This document shows positions 51,602-61,654 of a DNA stretch of 64,000 nt, piece after piece. The notes beneath the pieces were generated by a model. The model made no database searches, had not been told where the DNA came from, and was given only the letters and a program-made list of their open reading frames with translations. The stretch is from Paremcibacter congregatus (GTDB lineage Bacteria; Pseudomonadota; Alphaproteobacteria; Sphingomonadales; Emcibacteraceae). Position numbers and translations under genes: made by a program. Numbering within the stretch: the first letter of the stretch is position 1; every line of letters starts with the position of its first letter. The DNA lies in NCBI RefSeq assembly GCF_006385135.1, contig NZ_CP041025.1, positions 2,511,501-2,575,500 on the forward strand, read 5' to 3'.

Positions 51602-53433
51602 ACATCAACTCCTTTTAAGGTAAAGTATACGGTTGTTCCTTCTCCCATGTTCGACTCTACCCACATTCTGCCATTATGACGATCGACGATTTTCCTGGCA
51701 ATGAATAAACCGGCGCCGGAACCGCCACCAAATTTGTCACTGGCATGTAATCTCTTGAATATATTAAAGATATCTTCTTTGTGTTTTCCGGGAATCCCTA
51801 TCCCGTTATCTTTCACGTAAAAGACATTATCCTCATTTTCACTTTCTTTATATCCGATTTCAACCCAGCCGTCACTTTTATCGTTATATTTAACTGCATT
51901 GCTGATCAGATTCTGCCACAGTTCCTTAATCCATAACGGATCACATTCATACAGCGGCAGCGGACGATCTATCCTGATCTGAATGTTTTTCTCCTGAATG
52001 GAAAACTCGAGATTATCAAGAACGTCTTCCTTCAATATCCGGTCCATATCCACCGTAACAAGTTTTAAATCTGTACGCCCCAACCGGGATACATGCAACA
52101 AATCACTGATTAATTTGTCCATGCGTTCAGAAAGCTTTACCAGGGTTTTCAATTTATAGATGCCATCATCATCCAGCTTGTCCGCGTAATCCTCGCTTAA
52201 AAACTGCGCATAACTTGATATTCCCCGCAAAGGTTCTTTCAGGTCATGCGAGGCGATATAGGCGAATTGATCCAGTTCCTTATTGGATTGTGATAGGATT
52301 TCCACAAGATGTGATAATTCTTTCGCCTTATCATTATAACTTTGCGACATTCTTTCCGCAAAGCACAGCGCCCGCTTGTTCGACCGCGTTACAAACAAGA
52401 ACAAGATCAGAAGCATGGTATCTATTACAATGCCTCCTATTAAAATGATCAGCGGCTGATGATTGCTGGTCTCTTTTCTAAAAGATTCCGAACTCCAGAT
52501 ATTAAACACCCAGTGACGCCCGTATAATTCCAGGGACACGCTTTTCTTATACATGGGATCAGGATCAAAATCGCTTTCCCCGCCATTCAGTTCATCATGC
52601 AGAATATCATCACCATCCAGAAACTGAATGCCAACACGCCGTCTGTCTTTTTTAAGGGTCCCTTCCAGCAATTTTTCCACTACGAACGGGGCATAGACAG
52701 CTCCTGTAAAATTAGCCTGACGATCTTCCAGCGTTACATTCTTCTTCCCCTGATAAAACGGTGCGAAAAACAAGAACCCCGGTGTCCCGCCTTCATCCTG
52801 AACCAGGACAATGGGACCCGTAATATTTGCGCCACCCTCATCCCGTGCTTTTAAGGCGGCGGAATAGCGATTAGCTTCATGAGCCATGTCAAGACCGACA
52901 GCCTTTATATTGTCTTTAACCGGTTCGATATAACTGATCGGCAGATATTCCGCATTCTGATGCGCGGGATGAATACCGTAGTCAGGACGGCTGATACGTT
53001 GCTGTTCAAGATACCCGGACAACGTTTCGGGCAGCACATGATGTATGACGCCAATGCCATTAATACCGGGGTATTTCACATCAATGCGGAGACTTTCGGC
53101 AAAGACAATCCATTGATCATGTGTCATATCACCGCCATGTGACTGTATTGCCGCCACACCGCTCCACAGCGCATCCTCGTATTTCAACATCCTTTCCACA
53201 ACCAGTTCAACGACCTGATCTGCTTCTCTTTCAAAAAACACCTTTGTGCGTTCATCAATATTATTTTTTGAAATATACCATGCGGTACAGGTCAGCAACA
53301 ACGACAGGCCAACCACCAGCCAATGGTACCAATGTAATTGCCCCCCTCGAATAATAGCTGCTTTTTCTTTGATAAAGGCTTCTTTATTATTCAACTTTTT
53401 TCCTTTTGCAACAGGCGTATACAATGCCCCCAT
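51598..53433 (-). CDS. CHASE-domain sensor histidine kinase
   Basis: The 611-aa membrane kinase has an N-terminal helix (about residues 38-55), an external CHASE sensor domain (about 90-300; GINGIGVIHHVLPE, FLFFAPFYQ), a second helix (about 325-345), a HisKA domain with the phospho-accepting His near residue 395 (YIASHDLKEPLRGIS) and an HATPase domain (WQNLISNAVKYNDKS, GGGSGAGLFIARKIV). CHASE domains bind small extracellular ligands such as cytokinin-like compounds or short peptides. The ligand here is unknown. The HDLKEPLR type of kinase often works with Rcp1-like regulators, as the overlapping next gene suggests. Confidence 0.92.
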   Translation of the reverse strand: MGALYTPVAKGKKLNNKEAFIKEKAAIIRGGQLHWYHWLVVGLSLLLTCTAWYISKNNIDERTKVFFEREADQVVELVVERMLKYEDALWSGVAAIQSHGGDMTHDQWIVFAESLRIDVKYPGINGIGVIHHVLPETLSGYLEQQRISRPDYGIHPAHQNAEYLPISYIEPVKDNIKAVGLDMAHEANRYSAALKARDEGGANITGPIVLVQDEGGTPGFLFFAPFYQGKKNVTLEDRQANFTGAVYAPFVVEKLLEGTLKKDRRRVGIQFLDGDDILHDELNGGESDFDPDPMYKKSVSLELYGRHWVFNIWSSESFRKETSNHQPLIILIGGIVIDTMLLILFLFVTRSNKRALCFAERMSQSYNDKAKELSHLVEILSQSNKELDQFAYIASHDLKEPLRGISSYAQFLSEDYADKLDDDGIYKLKTLVKLSERMDKLISDLLHVSRLGRTDLKLVTVDMDRILKEDVLDNLEFSIQEKNIQIRIDRPLPLYECDPLWIKELWQNLISNAVKYNDKSDGWVEIGYKESENEDNVFYVKDNGIGIPGKHKEDIFNIFKRLHASDKFGGGSGAGLFIARKIVDRHNGRMWVESNMGEGTTVYFTLKGVDV

Positions 53434-53470
53434 GACCTTCCGTTAACTTCTGATCTTCACCTTAAAAAAA

Positions 53471-54235
53471 TCACCATACAATCTTATATTCAACACCAAC
53501 CGCCAAATTATCTGTCTCGCCACGACGATACTGATTAATCCTATATTCCGTTATTCCAAAAAAATTTTCGACAAGACGCACCCCAAACTGAACTTCTGCA
53601 ACAATTGGGTTACGCGGGAGGTCTTCCGGTAGGTCCTGATTAAAGGTATGATCAATAAACCCCGCCAGATATAAACGGTCGGAAATGCCGGGAAAAACCA
53701 TTCTGAAAGCATGTTCCATCTGCCAGACATAGGCCGCCTCATGATCAAACTGGATTCCATGCAGATTAAGCGCATATTTCAAATGAAGTGCTTTAAAAAA
53801 ATCAACCAGCCCAGGGGTGTCATTCAATCGCCATCGTACCCCGAGCCGATGACGGTCATTTTTCTCTCCAGACCGGAAATTCAATTGAATGGTGAGGTCA
53901 AACGGCGATGTCTCGGTAATTTTCCAGCGCAAATTCTGCTCTGTATAATAGGTCACCGTATCTGCTTCCGTGCCTGATTTCTTGCCTAGGTTCAGAAGGC
54001 TGAAATACGAAAACCGGTTTTCAAGTTTTGCCGCAACATTAATCGTCACGATCGTATCATTATCGGTATCGGAAAGATAAGGATAGGCGTTGAAATCAAT
54101 AAATCCCCCGCCAGAATTTTTCACATCCGCCTGGGCAGACAAGGGATATATGAAGCCCGCCACGGAGAGAATACACCAGAATATTTTTTGCCATCCCCCC
54201 CTTACTTTCAACGCCTCATATTTTACTTGATACAT
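53471..54235 (-). CDS. putative outer-membrane beta-barrel protein
   Basis: The 254-aa protein has a signal peptide (cleavage near QADVKNSG, about residue 37) and then alternating hydrophobic/polar strands with many aromatic residues (GGGFIDFNAYPYL, YEYKIVW-like C-terminal GVEYKIVW), as in small outer-membrane barrels. I cannot assign it to a family. The gene lies downstream of the beta-CASP nuclease gene (139-bp gap) and upstream of the CHASE kinase on the same strand, but nothing indicates a shared role. Confidence 0.6.
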   Translation of the reverse strand: MYQVKYEALKVRGGWQKIFWCILSVAGFIYPLSAQADVKNSGGGFIDFNAYPYLSDTDNDTIVTINVAAKLENRFSYFSLLNLGKKSGTEADTVTYYTEQNLRWKITETSPFDLTIQLNFRSGEKNDRHRLGVRWRLNDTPGLVDFFKALHLKYALNLHGIQFDHEAAYVWQMEHAFRMVFPGISDRLYLAGFIDHTFNQDLPEDLPRNPIVAEVQFGVRLVENFFGITEYRINQYRRGETDNLAVGVEYKIVW

Positions 54236-54374
54236 AAATGACCCTACTTAATCTTTTCATACTCCTTCATTATCGTCATTATTCTTCCTCAATTTTATTA
54301 ACATTTGAATAATATAAGGTTTTGATTAAATACCAGTCTTCCGGCCCTTCCGCCAGACCCGCATCAGGCAAGAT

Positions 54375-55985
54375 TTATCGACCAGACGTTTCTTTAGATA
54401 CATCCACCGATAAAGCCTTATGTAATTCATGCAACAGGATTTCCCTTTGCCGGTTATTGGGTGCTTTTTCCAGTTTGTTACGGATATCAAGCGTAAGCTG
54501 GGCATACGCATTATGCCAATCCGTCCGGTCCACCAAATCAAGGGACAGGCGCCGCACCACTTTATGGATACGTCTTGGTTTCTTTGCCTTTTCCAGAAGG
54601 AATTCATCGTCCATTGCCGGAATAATCACTTTATCAGATTCCATCCCCTGCTGACGTAACGCCCTCTGCATTTCGTGAAGCGCCCCGTCTGATCCATGCG
54701 TGAGAAATAACCCCTGACGGATCGGCGCCCGGGCCATGACCCAATCAATCAGATTCTCTGAATCTGCATGACCCGAATAATGATCCAAGGACCGTATCCG
54801 CGCCCGTACCTCGATTTCCTCACCCTGTATTTTCACTTGCTTCACCCCGGACTCAAGCAAATTCCCCAAGGTGCCCACCACTTGATACCCGGACAGCAGG
54901 ACGGTTGATTGCGGGTTCCACAGGTGGTTGCGCAGATGATGCCGAATGCGGCCGGCATCGCACATACCGCTGGCCGCCAGAATAATCACGCCGCCATGGA
55001 ACCGGCTGATCGACTTGCTTTCTTCCACGGTTTCGGTGAAATGGAACCGGGGATGAGAAAATGGCGCGCCCCCGTCATACGCATTATTCAATTCCTTTGC
55101 GTGATCGGTAAAAACCGACGTAATCTTGATCGCCAAGGGAGAATCGAGGAAAACAGCAGTACTGTTGATGACGTCATGACGCAATAAATATGCAATATCA
55201 AGCAACAATTCCTGTGACCGTTCAAGGGCGAAAGACGGAATGACCATATTTCCCCCGGTCGCCATAGCCTCATTAATTTCCTTGGCAAGAATAGACCGCC
55301 GCTCCTCCACCGATATATCCGGTCGATTACGGCCACCATATGTGGATTCACAAAAGACATAGTCAAAATCCTGTGGCGCGTCCGGACTATCATGGAACAG
55401 TTTATTGTCCGGACCAAGATCACCTGAAAACAAAAGCTTCAGCGTATCGCCCTTGTCGATAATCTCCACTTCTATGGAGGCGGACCCCAGAATGTGTCCT
55501 GCGTTCCAGAACCGCGCCCTGACATCAGGCTCTGGTTCAATCCAGGTTTCATAATCCGTGCAGCGCACTTGATGCATCACCGCCTCGGCATCGGCCTGGG
55601 TATAAATAGGCTCTACCCGCGCCCTGCCGCGTTGTTGATTGCGGCGGTTCAGGCGCGAGACTTCGAATTCCTGAATATAACCGCTATCGGGCAACATATA
55701 ACGGATCAGGTCCCGCGTTGCCGTTATGGTATAAATCGGGCCTCGAAAGCCCGCTTTCATCAACTTCGGCAGCAACGCCGAATGGTCAGCATGAGCATGG
55801 GTCAGTAAAACAAAATCGATTCTGGATGCATCAAACGGAAAGGCCTTGTAATTGAGTTCCTTAACAGATTTAGACCCCTGGAACAGGCCGCAATCCACCA
55901 GAAACTGATATTTTCCCGCCCGAATCCAGTAACAAGACCCGGTGACTGTCCCCGCCGCCCCACAAAATTTAATTCGCACTGACAT
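54375..55985 (-). CDS. beta-CASP metallo-beta-lactamase-fold ribonuclease
   Basis: The 536-aa protein has the zinc motif THAHADHSALLP (about residues 60-71), the further ligand regions WNAGHILGSASIEV and FSGDLGPDN, a beta-CASP cap domain (about 210-400) and the C-terminal RNA-specificity block ending GHADSENLIDW (His near 420). Such CPSF73-like proteins act as RNA endo- or exonucleases. An extra C-terminal part of about 90 residues (KAKKPRRIHKVVRR onward) is basic and may bind RNA. It is the last gene of a tight three-gene unit with an AMP-phosphorylase-like and a PRPP-synthetase-like enzyme, so it may feed nucleotides into them. Confidence 0.9.
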   Translation of the reverse strand: MSVRIKFCGAAGTVTGSCYWIRAGKYQFLVDCGLFQGSKSVKELNYKAFPFDASRIDFVLLTHAHADHSALLPKLMKAGFRGPIYTITATRDLIRYMLPDSGYIQEFEVSRLNRRNQQRGRARVEPIYTQADAEAVMHQVRCTDYETWIEPEPDVRARFWNAGHILGSASIEVEIIDKGDTLKLLFSGDLGPDNKLFHDSPDAPQDFDYVFCESTYGGRNRPDISVEERRSILAKEINEAMATGGNMVIPSFALERSQELLLDIAYLLRHDVINSTAVFLDSPLAIKITSVFTDHAKELNNAYDGGAPFSHPRFHFTETVEESKSISRFHGGVIILAASGMCDAGRIRHHLRNHLWNPQSTVLLSGYQVVGTLGNLLESGVKQVKIQGEEIEVRARIRSLDHYSGHADSENLIDWVMARAPIRQGLFLTHGSDGALHEMQRALRQQGMESDKVIIPAMDDEFLLEKAKKPRRIHKVVRRLSLDLVDRTDWHNAYAQLTLDIRNKLEKAPNNRQREILLHELHKALSVDVSKETSGR

Positions 55986-55988
55986 CGC

Positions 55989-56876
55989 CTATTTCTCCTT
56001 CTGTAATGCACCCGCCAATAACGGGGCCAGACATATCGCATTCGAGGCATGCACAATGCTGTCCGTTGACCGGATCCAGCCCACCCCCGATTTTTCCAGC
56101 TGCGCCAAATCCTGATCCCGACACAACATATGCGTCGCCATCACATCAATGTCCTCCACCCCGGCGAGCTTCAAAGCCGCTGCGCAACGGGCGATGGTCA
56201 TGCCACTGGAAATCACATCATCGACGATCAGCGCATTCTTGCCGGCATAGGCCTGATCATCCGGCAGTTTTACAGTGACTGTCCTGTCACCGGTTCGGAT
56301 TTTTTCCGCAATCACCACCGACAGGCCTGTGACCCCGGCAATGGCGTCCACCCATTGGCGGGATTCACTGTCCGGACCGATCAACAACGTCGTTTCGCGA
56401 TCATATCCTTGCCGGACCGCCTCGGCGATCGGCCCGGTCGCTGACAGCCGATCGGCTTCGCATCCCGGAAAGATAGTTTGCAAATCAGGGGTACGGTGCA
56501 GATGGGGATCAACCGTGACAATCCGGTCGAAATAACCCGCGAGAAAAGCCCCTATCACCCGCTGGCTTACCGCCTCGCCGGGCTTGAACGCCATGTCCTG
56601 GCGCATATAACACAGATAAGGCGCGACGAGCACAATCCGCCTCGCCCCATTATCACGCAACGCACTGGCCGCCAGGGCAAGGCTGATCAGCCTGCCATTG
56701 GGATGATCAAGACTGGTATAAAGCAAAATAGTGTCAGTCACAGCCGCAACCGTTACCTTTACCTCCCCATCCGGGAAATTATGGGTCATGATTTCCTGAA
56801 CAGGACAGTTCATCTGTTGCGCCAGCCTTATGGCAGGCTCGGCCTGATCGGCGAAATGATGCAGGGATAAGGTCAT
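55989..56876 (-). CDS. ribose-phosphate pyrophosphokinase-like enzyme (short form)
   Basis: The 295-aa protein has the two-domain PRPP synthetase/phosphoribosyltransferase fold. FPDGEVKV and [15 protein letters not shown] (catalytic loop, about 85-99) precede TVDPHLH (about 120-126), and the PRPP-binding loop is [12 protein letters not shown] near residue 215. It is shorter than housekeeping PRPP synthetases (about 310-320 aa) and resembles archaeal or class III-like forms, so it is probably not the main Prs of the cell. Its ATG overlaps the stop of the AMP-phosphorylase-like gene and 3 bp separate it from the beta-CASP gene. It may link ribose phosphates to PRPP in a salvage route. Confidence 0.87.
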   Translation of the reverse strand: MTLSLHHFADQAEPAIRLAQQMNCPVQEIMTHNFPDGEVKVTVAAVTDTILLYTSLDHPNGRLISLALAASALRDNGARRIVLVAPYLCYMRQDMAFKPGEAVSQRVIGAFLAGYFDRIVTVDPHLHRTPDLQTIFPGCEADRLSATGPIAEAVRQGYDRETTLLIGPDSESRQWVDAIAGVTGLSVVIAEKIRTGDRTVTVKLPDDQAYAGKNALIVDDVISSGMTIARCAAALKLAGVEDIDVMATHMLCRDQDLAQLEKSGVGWIRSTDSIVHASNAICLAPLLAGALQKEK

Positions 56877-58369
56877 GAAGCCGCACTCCCGATATGATAG
56901 CCGCTTTCCTCTTGGGCAAAGGCGGTAGCAAAACCAAAATCCGCCTCAAAACAGGCATGAATACGGTATAGCGGCATCCCCTTCTCGACCTTATCGCCAA
57001 CCTTCTTGAATAAATCAATCCCCGCCCCCTTTGACAGGGGCGCCCCGGCCAGACGGGCGATACGCGCCATGCGGAAACAATCAATCGTTCTGATCACACC
57101 GGTTTCGGCCGCACAAACATCCAGAGTCAGCTCCCCCAGAGCAACCGGGGTCGTCTGCCGTCCCTGGGCCTCAATGATTTCTTCCATCCGCCGCAAAGCC
57201 GCGCCGGACTCCAACAACTCCTGAGCCCGTTGGTAGCCCGATCCGCCCCTCAACGCCGGATCGGATTCAAGCAAGGACCCGGCGATCCGGAGAGATTTTT
57301 CCCGCAGATCCCCCGGCGCATCCAAATCATTGCGCAGAACCGCCATGACATCACGGGCTTCCAGTACCGGTCCAATGCCATTGCCGATCGGTTCAGCTCC
57401 ATCGGTGACGATCACCTCCACATGCAGCCCCATCTCCGCCCCGACATATTCAAAAAGCTTGCGCAACCGCAGCGCATTACCAGCGCCTGAAATCTTCGCT
57501 GACGGTCCAACCGGAATATCGATCAACAAATGCGTCGACCCTGCGGATATTTTTTTCGACATGATCGAAGCCACCATCTGTTCACGCGTATCAATGCCCA
57601 ATGGGCGTTCCACCGAAATCAGAATATCGTCCGCCGGCGACAAATTCACATGGCCTCCCCATACGATACAGCCTTTACAGTCTTCCACCACCTGCTGCAT
57701 TTCATGCATGGACAGATCAACCCGGGCCAACACCTCCATCGTATCAGCTGTTCCGGCCGGCGAGGTAATCGCGCGGGAAGATGTCTTGGGGATCAACAGC
57801 CCATGGGCCGCAACAATCGGCACAACAATCATCGACGTCCGGTTTCCCGGAATGCCACCGATACAATGCTTATCGACAACGGTTTCGGTATTCCATTGCA
57901 GCTTCACCCCCACATGGGACATGGCATGGGTGAGCGCCAGAACCTCCTCCGTCGTCATAAAACCGGCACAGGACACCAGAAAGGCGGAAATTTCCATCTC
58001 GGAATATTGATGACTGGCAATATCCTTTATGATGTCTTCGATCTGGTTTCGATCCAGACTATGGCCATGAATTTTGGCCCGCAGATGATCCAGACTGCGC
58101 GGCGGCTCCGCTGGTGCGATTGCCACCGGCGACCCTTCCGGCAATCCCATGCGGCGAAACGCCTGTTCTGACAGGCCCAACTCATCCCCCTCCAACAGAC
58201 ATTTATCATCTACAATCATCAATGTCGCCAATAAGCGATTGTGGCCATTAACCACGAGGATTTTCTTAAAAGCCCTGAATTCTTCCGGCCGGTAATGGGG
58301 ACAATCCCGCGCCATGAAAGCCACCGTATCACGATACGTATCAATGGCTATTTTTTTCAACTTAAGCAT
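56873..58369 (-). CDS. AMP phosphorylase-like member of the thymidine phosphorylase family
   Basis: The 498-aa protein has an N-terminal extension of about 85 residues before the thymidine-phosphorylase-like body ([24 protein letters not shown]). The phosphate-binding region is [21 protein letters not shown], the form found in archaeal AMP phosphorylases rather than in true thymidine phosphorylases (KMSGRGLGHTGGT). AMP phosphorylase splits AMP with phosphate into adenine and ribose-1,5-bisphosphate. The ATG at 58369 has AGAG 7 nt upstream. An ATG at 58375 is adjacent to it and less likely. It heads the operon with a PRPP-synthetase-like and a beta-CASP gene. Confidence 0.87.
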   Translation of the reverse strand: MLKLKKIAIDTYRDTVAFMARDCPHYRPEEFRAFKKILVVNGHNRLLATLMIVDDKCLLEGDELGLSEQAFRRMGLPEGSPVAIAPAEPPRSLDHLRAKIHGHSLDRNQIEDIIKDIASHQYSEMEISAFLVSCAGFMTTEEVLALTHAMSHVGVKLQWNTETVVDKHCIGGIPGNRTSMIVVPIVAAHGLLIPKTSSRAITSPAGTADTMEVLARVDLSMHEMQQVVEDCKGCIVWGGHVNLSPADDILISVERPLGIDTREQMVASIMSKKISAGSTHLLIDIPVGPSAKISGAGNALRLRKLFEYVGAEMGLHVEVIVTDGAEPIGNGIGPVLEARDVMAVLRNDLDAPGDLREKSLRIAGSLLESDPALRGGSGYQRAQELLESGAALRRMEEIIEAQGRQTTPVALGELTLDVCAAETGVIRTIDCFRMARIARLAGAPLSKGAGIDLFKKVGDKVEKGMPLYRIHACFEADFGFATAFAQEESGYHIGSAAS

Positions 58370-58518
58370 GAACATCTCTTTTGTTTGCGTGAAAGGGATA
58401 CGTTACGCCTGAATTATTCCTCTCTCCTTGACTTTGGTCAATCTGTTAAATGCCTTAAGTTTTCAGATTTCCTGTCTCTGTCTTTTACAGCCTCGTGGAT
58501 CATCGCAGGAATTCCATA

Positions 58519-58555
58519 CAAAAAACCCGAGGACGGGAAACATTCCATCCTCGGG
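58519..58555 (-). terminator. rho-independent terminator of the second receptor operon
   Basis: CCCGAGGA (58526-58533) and TCCTCGGG (58548-58555) form the stem. The minus strand then reads six T residues (58525-58520). Confidence 0.88.
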
Positions 58556-58603
58556 TGCACAGGTCGAAGGCGGGGGATGCGCCTTCGTTTAAATCACGTC
58601 AGT

Positions 58604-61543
58604 TTAGAAGTTCGCCGTGACACGCACATAATAGCTGCCCCCGTTAAAGCCCGCCGGGTGGTTCAGAGGATAGATCGCCCCCAGAAAGCCGCCATCACGT
58701 CCGGTAAAGCCCGCAGTTTCCCATTCCTTCGGATAAGCATTGAAGATATTTTTCGCCCCCACAGCCACGTCAAGATTTTCCGTGATCTGATAAGACAATT
58801 GCGCATCAACAATAACCAGCGCATCGGTGGTCACCGGCAGAGTGGAATCGTTAAACAGCGATTCATAAGCCTCGCCAAAATAGTTAAAGCGCAAAATGCC
58901 GTTAAACTTGTCCACATCATGAGAAAAGGTCATGGTCGCCCGGGTACTCGGCAACGCATCTTCTATTTCCCGTTCACGTCCGTCTCCGATGGTCGCCCCG
59001 CGATTGGTCACCTTGGTATCCGTATAATTGAACGCCAGAGTAACATTGGTCTGACCATAATCATCCCAATCTTTCTTATAATTGGCCACCAAATCAAGTC
59101 CCTGCGTCCGGGTATCAAAATCATTGACGAAGAACTGGACATTGCTGATGGTGGCGGCTTCCGGATTACCGGCGGCGACCAGAGCGGCGCGGCTGGCATC
59201 ATCAATATCTGCAGAGGTCAGGGAAATCCGGTCTTTCACCGTAATCCTGAAGTAATCCAATGTGATATCAAGTTCTCCGACAGACGCGACAATTCCCATG
59301 CTCCAGTTACGGGCCTTTTCAGGGTCCAGCTGCCCCCCGCCAAAGAACTCGGCGATCGGGTTGGTGCTGGCGATCACCAGCTGTTCGATCAACTGCCCCC
59401 CGCTGAAAGCCGTCGAAGAACGCTGCAGGTTGGATTGTCCCAGTGTCGGGGCCCTGAAACCTGTACTGAAGGCACCGCGAACGGCAAAATTTTCACTGAT
59501 GTTATACCGAGACGCTACCTTGGCGTTCACCGTACTGCCAAAATCAGAGAAATCTTCGAACCGGCCGGCAAAAGACATCATAAACTGATCGGTGATATCC
59601 GCCTCCAGATCAATATAGCCACTGATGCTGTTGCGGCTGAACTTGCCCGCTACATCCGCATTGAACCCCTGAAAGCCATTGGCCCCGGCGGAAAAACCTT
59701 GATCAATGTAGTGCCCAACTTCATAGGAGGCAAGATCACCGGCAACTATTTCAAAGGTTTCCTTATGATACTGCATCCCGAAGGCGACATTCAGGTCTGA
59801 TGCCCATCCTTCCATTTTAACCGGGTAATTAAAATCGGCATTGGCGACGGTTTCTGACTGTACCTGACGACCGAGATTGAAATCTGTTGGTGTATCAGGC
59901 CCCAGTGAGGCATTCAGGGAATTTGATATCCGGTAATCCACATCATTGCGCCCCGTACTGATGCTGGCGTCATAGATCAAACCAAACCCAAACTCTCCCT
60001 TAACACCCGCTGTGGCGCTATAATCTTCAACTGTGCCGCCAAACCGCGGCGTGAACCCGCCGGGATACAGCGATTGAAAAGCAAAACAATTGGCCGGCGC
60101 ACTGTTGATAAAGGCCTCAGCATCGCCGAAACTAGATGTTGGCAATGGTCCGGTCGGACACCCCCCGTCTCCTGTGGTGTCTCCAAATAACACATTGCCA
60201 CCTGCGGCAAACACACCCGACCTGTTGGTCGGATTGCGATAAAAGAAGCTGCCATCCACATCACGGGTGGCATAGTTGCCAAAGGTATACAGTTCGGCTT
60301 CCCCAACAGGAAGGCCTGCATTGACAATAATTTTATAATCATTTTTGACTTCGGGTGAGCCCCAGACCACAACCGGGTCAGCCACTGGGAAACCGGCCGC
60401 TGCCAACGCGGCGGCACCGCTGTTGGTCCCTTCCCCGTCCTGAACGCCCCGGCTTGTCGGGCTGGCATCCTTGACATTAAACGACAGAACAGCAAAACCC
60501 TCGTCCCCGACATGGGTGCCAAGGGCGCCAGAAGCCTCCCAGGTATCCCCATCCCCTTTATAGGAGCTGCCATATTGCGCCGAGATCATACGGATTTCCG
60601 GATCATCCTGAAGCGCGTAGTTGATCACTCCGGCAATGGCGTCAGAACCATATTGCGCCGAGGCCCCATCCCGCAGGACTTCAACCTGTTTCAGGGCCGC
60701 CCCGAACAGAGGCGTGATATCCGCTCCTTGCGCGCCACGATTGACACCCGAGACAAATTCCCCGAGTACGGCTCCCCGATGCCGACGTTTGCCATTCACC
60801 AGCACCAACGTGTGGTCTGACGGCAGCGCCCGCAGGTTCACCGGCCGCACCATGGTCGCCGCATCGCTGATCGGTTCACGATTGGCGCTCAGGGACGGAA
60901 TAACAGACGTAAGAACATCAATAATATTTGTGTTGCCCTGCGCCGAAAGGTCATCCCCACGGATCACATCTACCGGAACAATGGCTTCCAGGGCCGAACG
61001 GGCCTGGGCCCGGCGGGAACCAACGGCAACAATCTCGTCAATTGTAACCTTGCCTGTGGATTCCTGCTGCTCATCTTCTTCATAGACATCAAGACTTGCG
61101 GCTTTTTCCGCATCCGAAGTATAGGCAATTTTTTGCCAGCCCGCTTTGGTATGAGAATCATCAAGCACCACAAGCACCGCACCCGAAGAATCCCGGCGCA
61201 TGATAAGTTGTGATCCGGTAAGCAACTGAACAAGAGCTTCTTTATTGGTTAAAGATCCCGCAGCCCCCATGGTCGTGACACCCCGTATCTGGTCATCACG
61301 GTAAATCAGCTGTTTGCCGGATTGTTCGATATATGCGTTCAGGGCCGTTTTCAGGTCACCGGCCTCGATTTGAAAGACGTTAACCTCGCCCTGAGGCTGA
61401 CTGTAGTTCAGGGTATGTACCTGGGCCTGTGCGCCACCGCCTTCACATACGGCGAGCAGACTGACACCCGCGACAAGGGATGTTTTAAATTTATTCGGTT
61501 TGCGGAACGGTGTAGATGACGGTCGTGTGGAATAATGTCTCAT
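58604..61543 (-). CDS. TonB-dependent receptor with STN domain, second transducer system
   Basis: The 979-aa outer-membrane receptor has an unusually long N-terminus with signal sequence (TSLVAGVSLLAVCEGGGAQAQ, about 24-44), an STN domain (about 55-125; FQIEAGDLKTALNAYIEQSGKQLIY), a plug (EIVAVGSRRAQAR, about 170 onward; DHTLVLVNGKRRHRG) and a barrel ending FNGGSYYVRVTANF. It is a diverged paralogue of the receptor at 33214-36015. The block GRFEDFSDFGSTVNAK and GFRAPTL occur in both. FecR- and ECF-sigma-type genes are immediately upstream. The ligand is unknown. Confidence 0.92.
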   Translation of the reverse strand: MRHYSTRPSSTPFRKPNKFKTSLVAGVSLLAVCEGGGAQAQVHTLNYSQPQGEVNVFQIEAGDLKTALNAYIEQSGKQLIYRDDQIRGVTTMGAAGSLTNKEALVQLLTGSQLIMRRDSSGAVLVVLDDSHTKAGWQKIAYTSDAEKAASLDVYEEDEQQESTGKVTIDEIVAVGSRRAQARSALEAIVPVDVIRGDDLSAQGNTNIIDVLTSVIPSLSANREPISDAATMVRPVNLRALPSDHTLVLVNGKRRHRGAVLGEFVSGVNRGAQGADITPLFGAALKQVEVLRDGASAQYGSDAIAGVINYALQDDPEIRMISAQYGSSYKGDGDTWEASGALGTHVGDEGFAVLSFNVKDASPTSRGVQDGEGTNSGAAALAAAGFPVADPVVVWGSPEVKNDYKIIVNAGLPVGEAELYTFGNYATRDVDGSFFYRNPTNRSGVFAAGGNVLFGDTTGDGGCPTGPLPTSSFGDAEAFINSAPANCFAFQSLYPGGFTPRFGGTVEDYSATAGVKGEFGFGLIYDASISTGRNDVDYRISNSLNASLGPDTPTDFNLGRQVQSETVANADFNYPVKMEGWASDLNVAFGMQYHKETFEIVAGDLASYEVGHYIDQGFSAGANGFQGFNADVAGKFSRNSISGYIDLEADITDQFMMSFAGRFEDFSDFGSTVNAKVASRYNISENFAVRGAFSTGFRAPTLGQSNLQRSSTAFSGGQLIEQLVIASTNPIAEFFGGGQLDPEKARNWSMGIVASVGELDITLDYFRITVKDRISLTSADIDDASRAALVAAGNPEAATISNVQFFVNDFDTRTQGLDLVANYKKDWDDYGQTNVTLAFNYTDTKVTNRGATIGDGREREIEDALPSTRATMTFSHDVDKFNGILRFNYFGEAYESLFNDSTLPVTTDALVIVDAQLSYQITENLDVAVGAKNIFNAYPKEWETAGFTGRDGGFLGAIYPLNHPAGFNGGSYYVRVTANF

Positions 61544-61654
61544 GTTTGTGATCCTCCTCTATGGTTTATGCGACTGGTGGTGTCGTAATCGTTTTATTGC
61601 CCACCATATCCCAAGACGAATGACATCAGATTTTCCAGCGCACGATCATCATTT

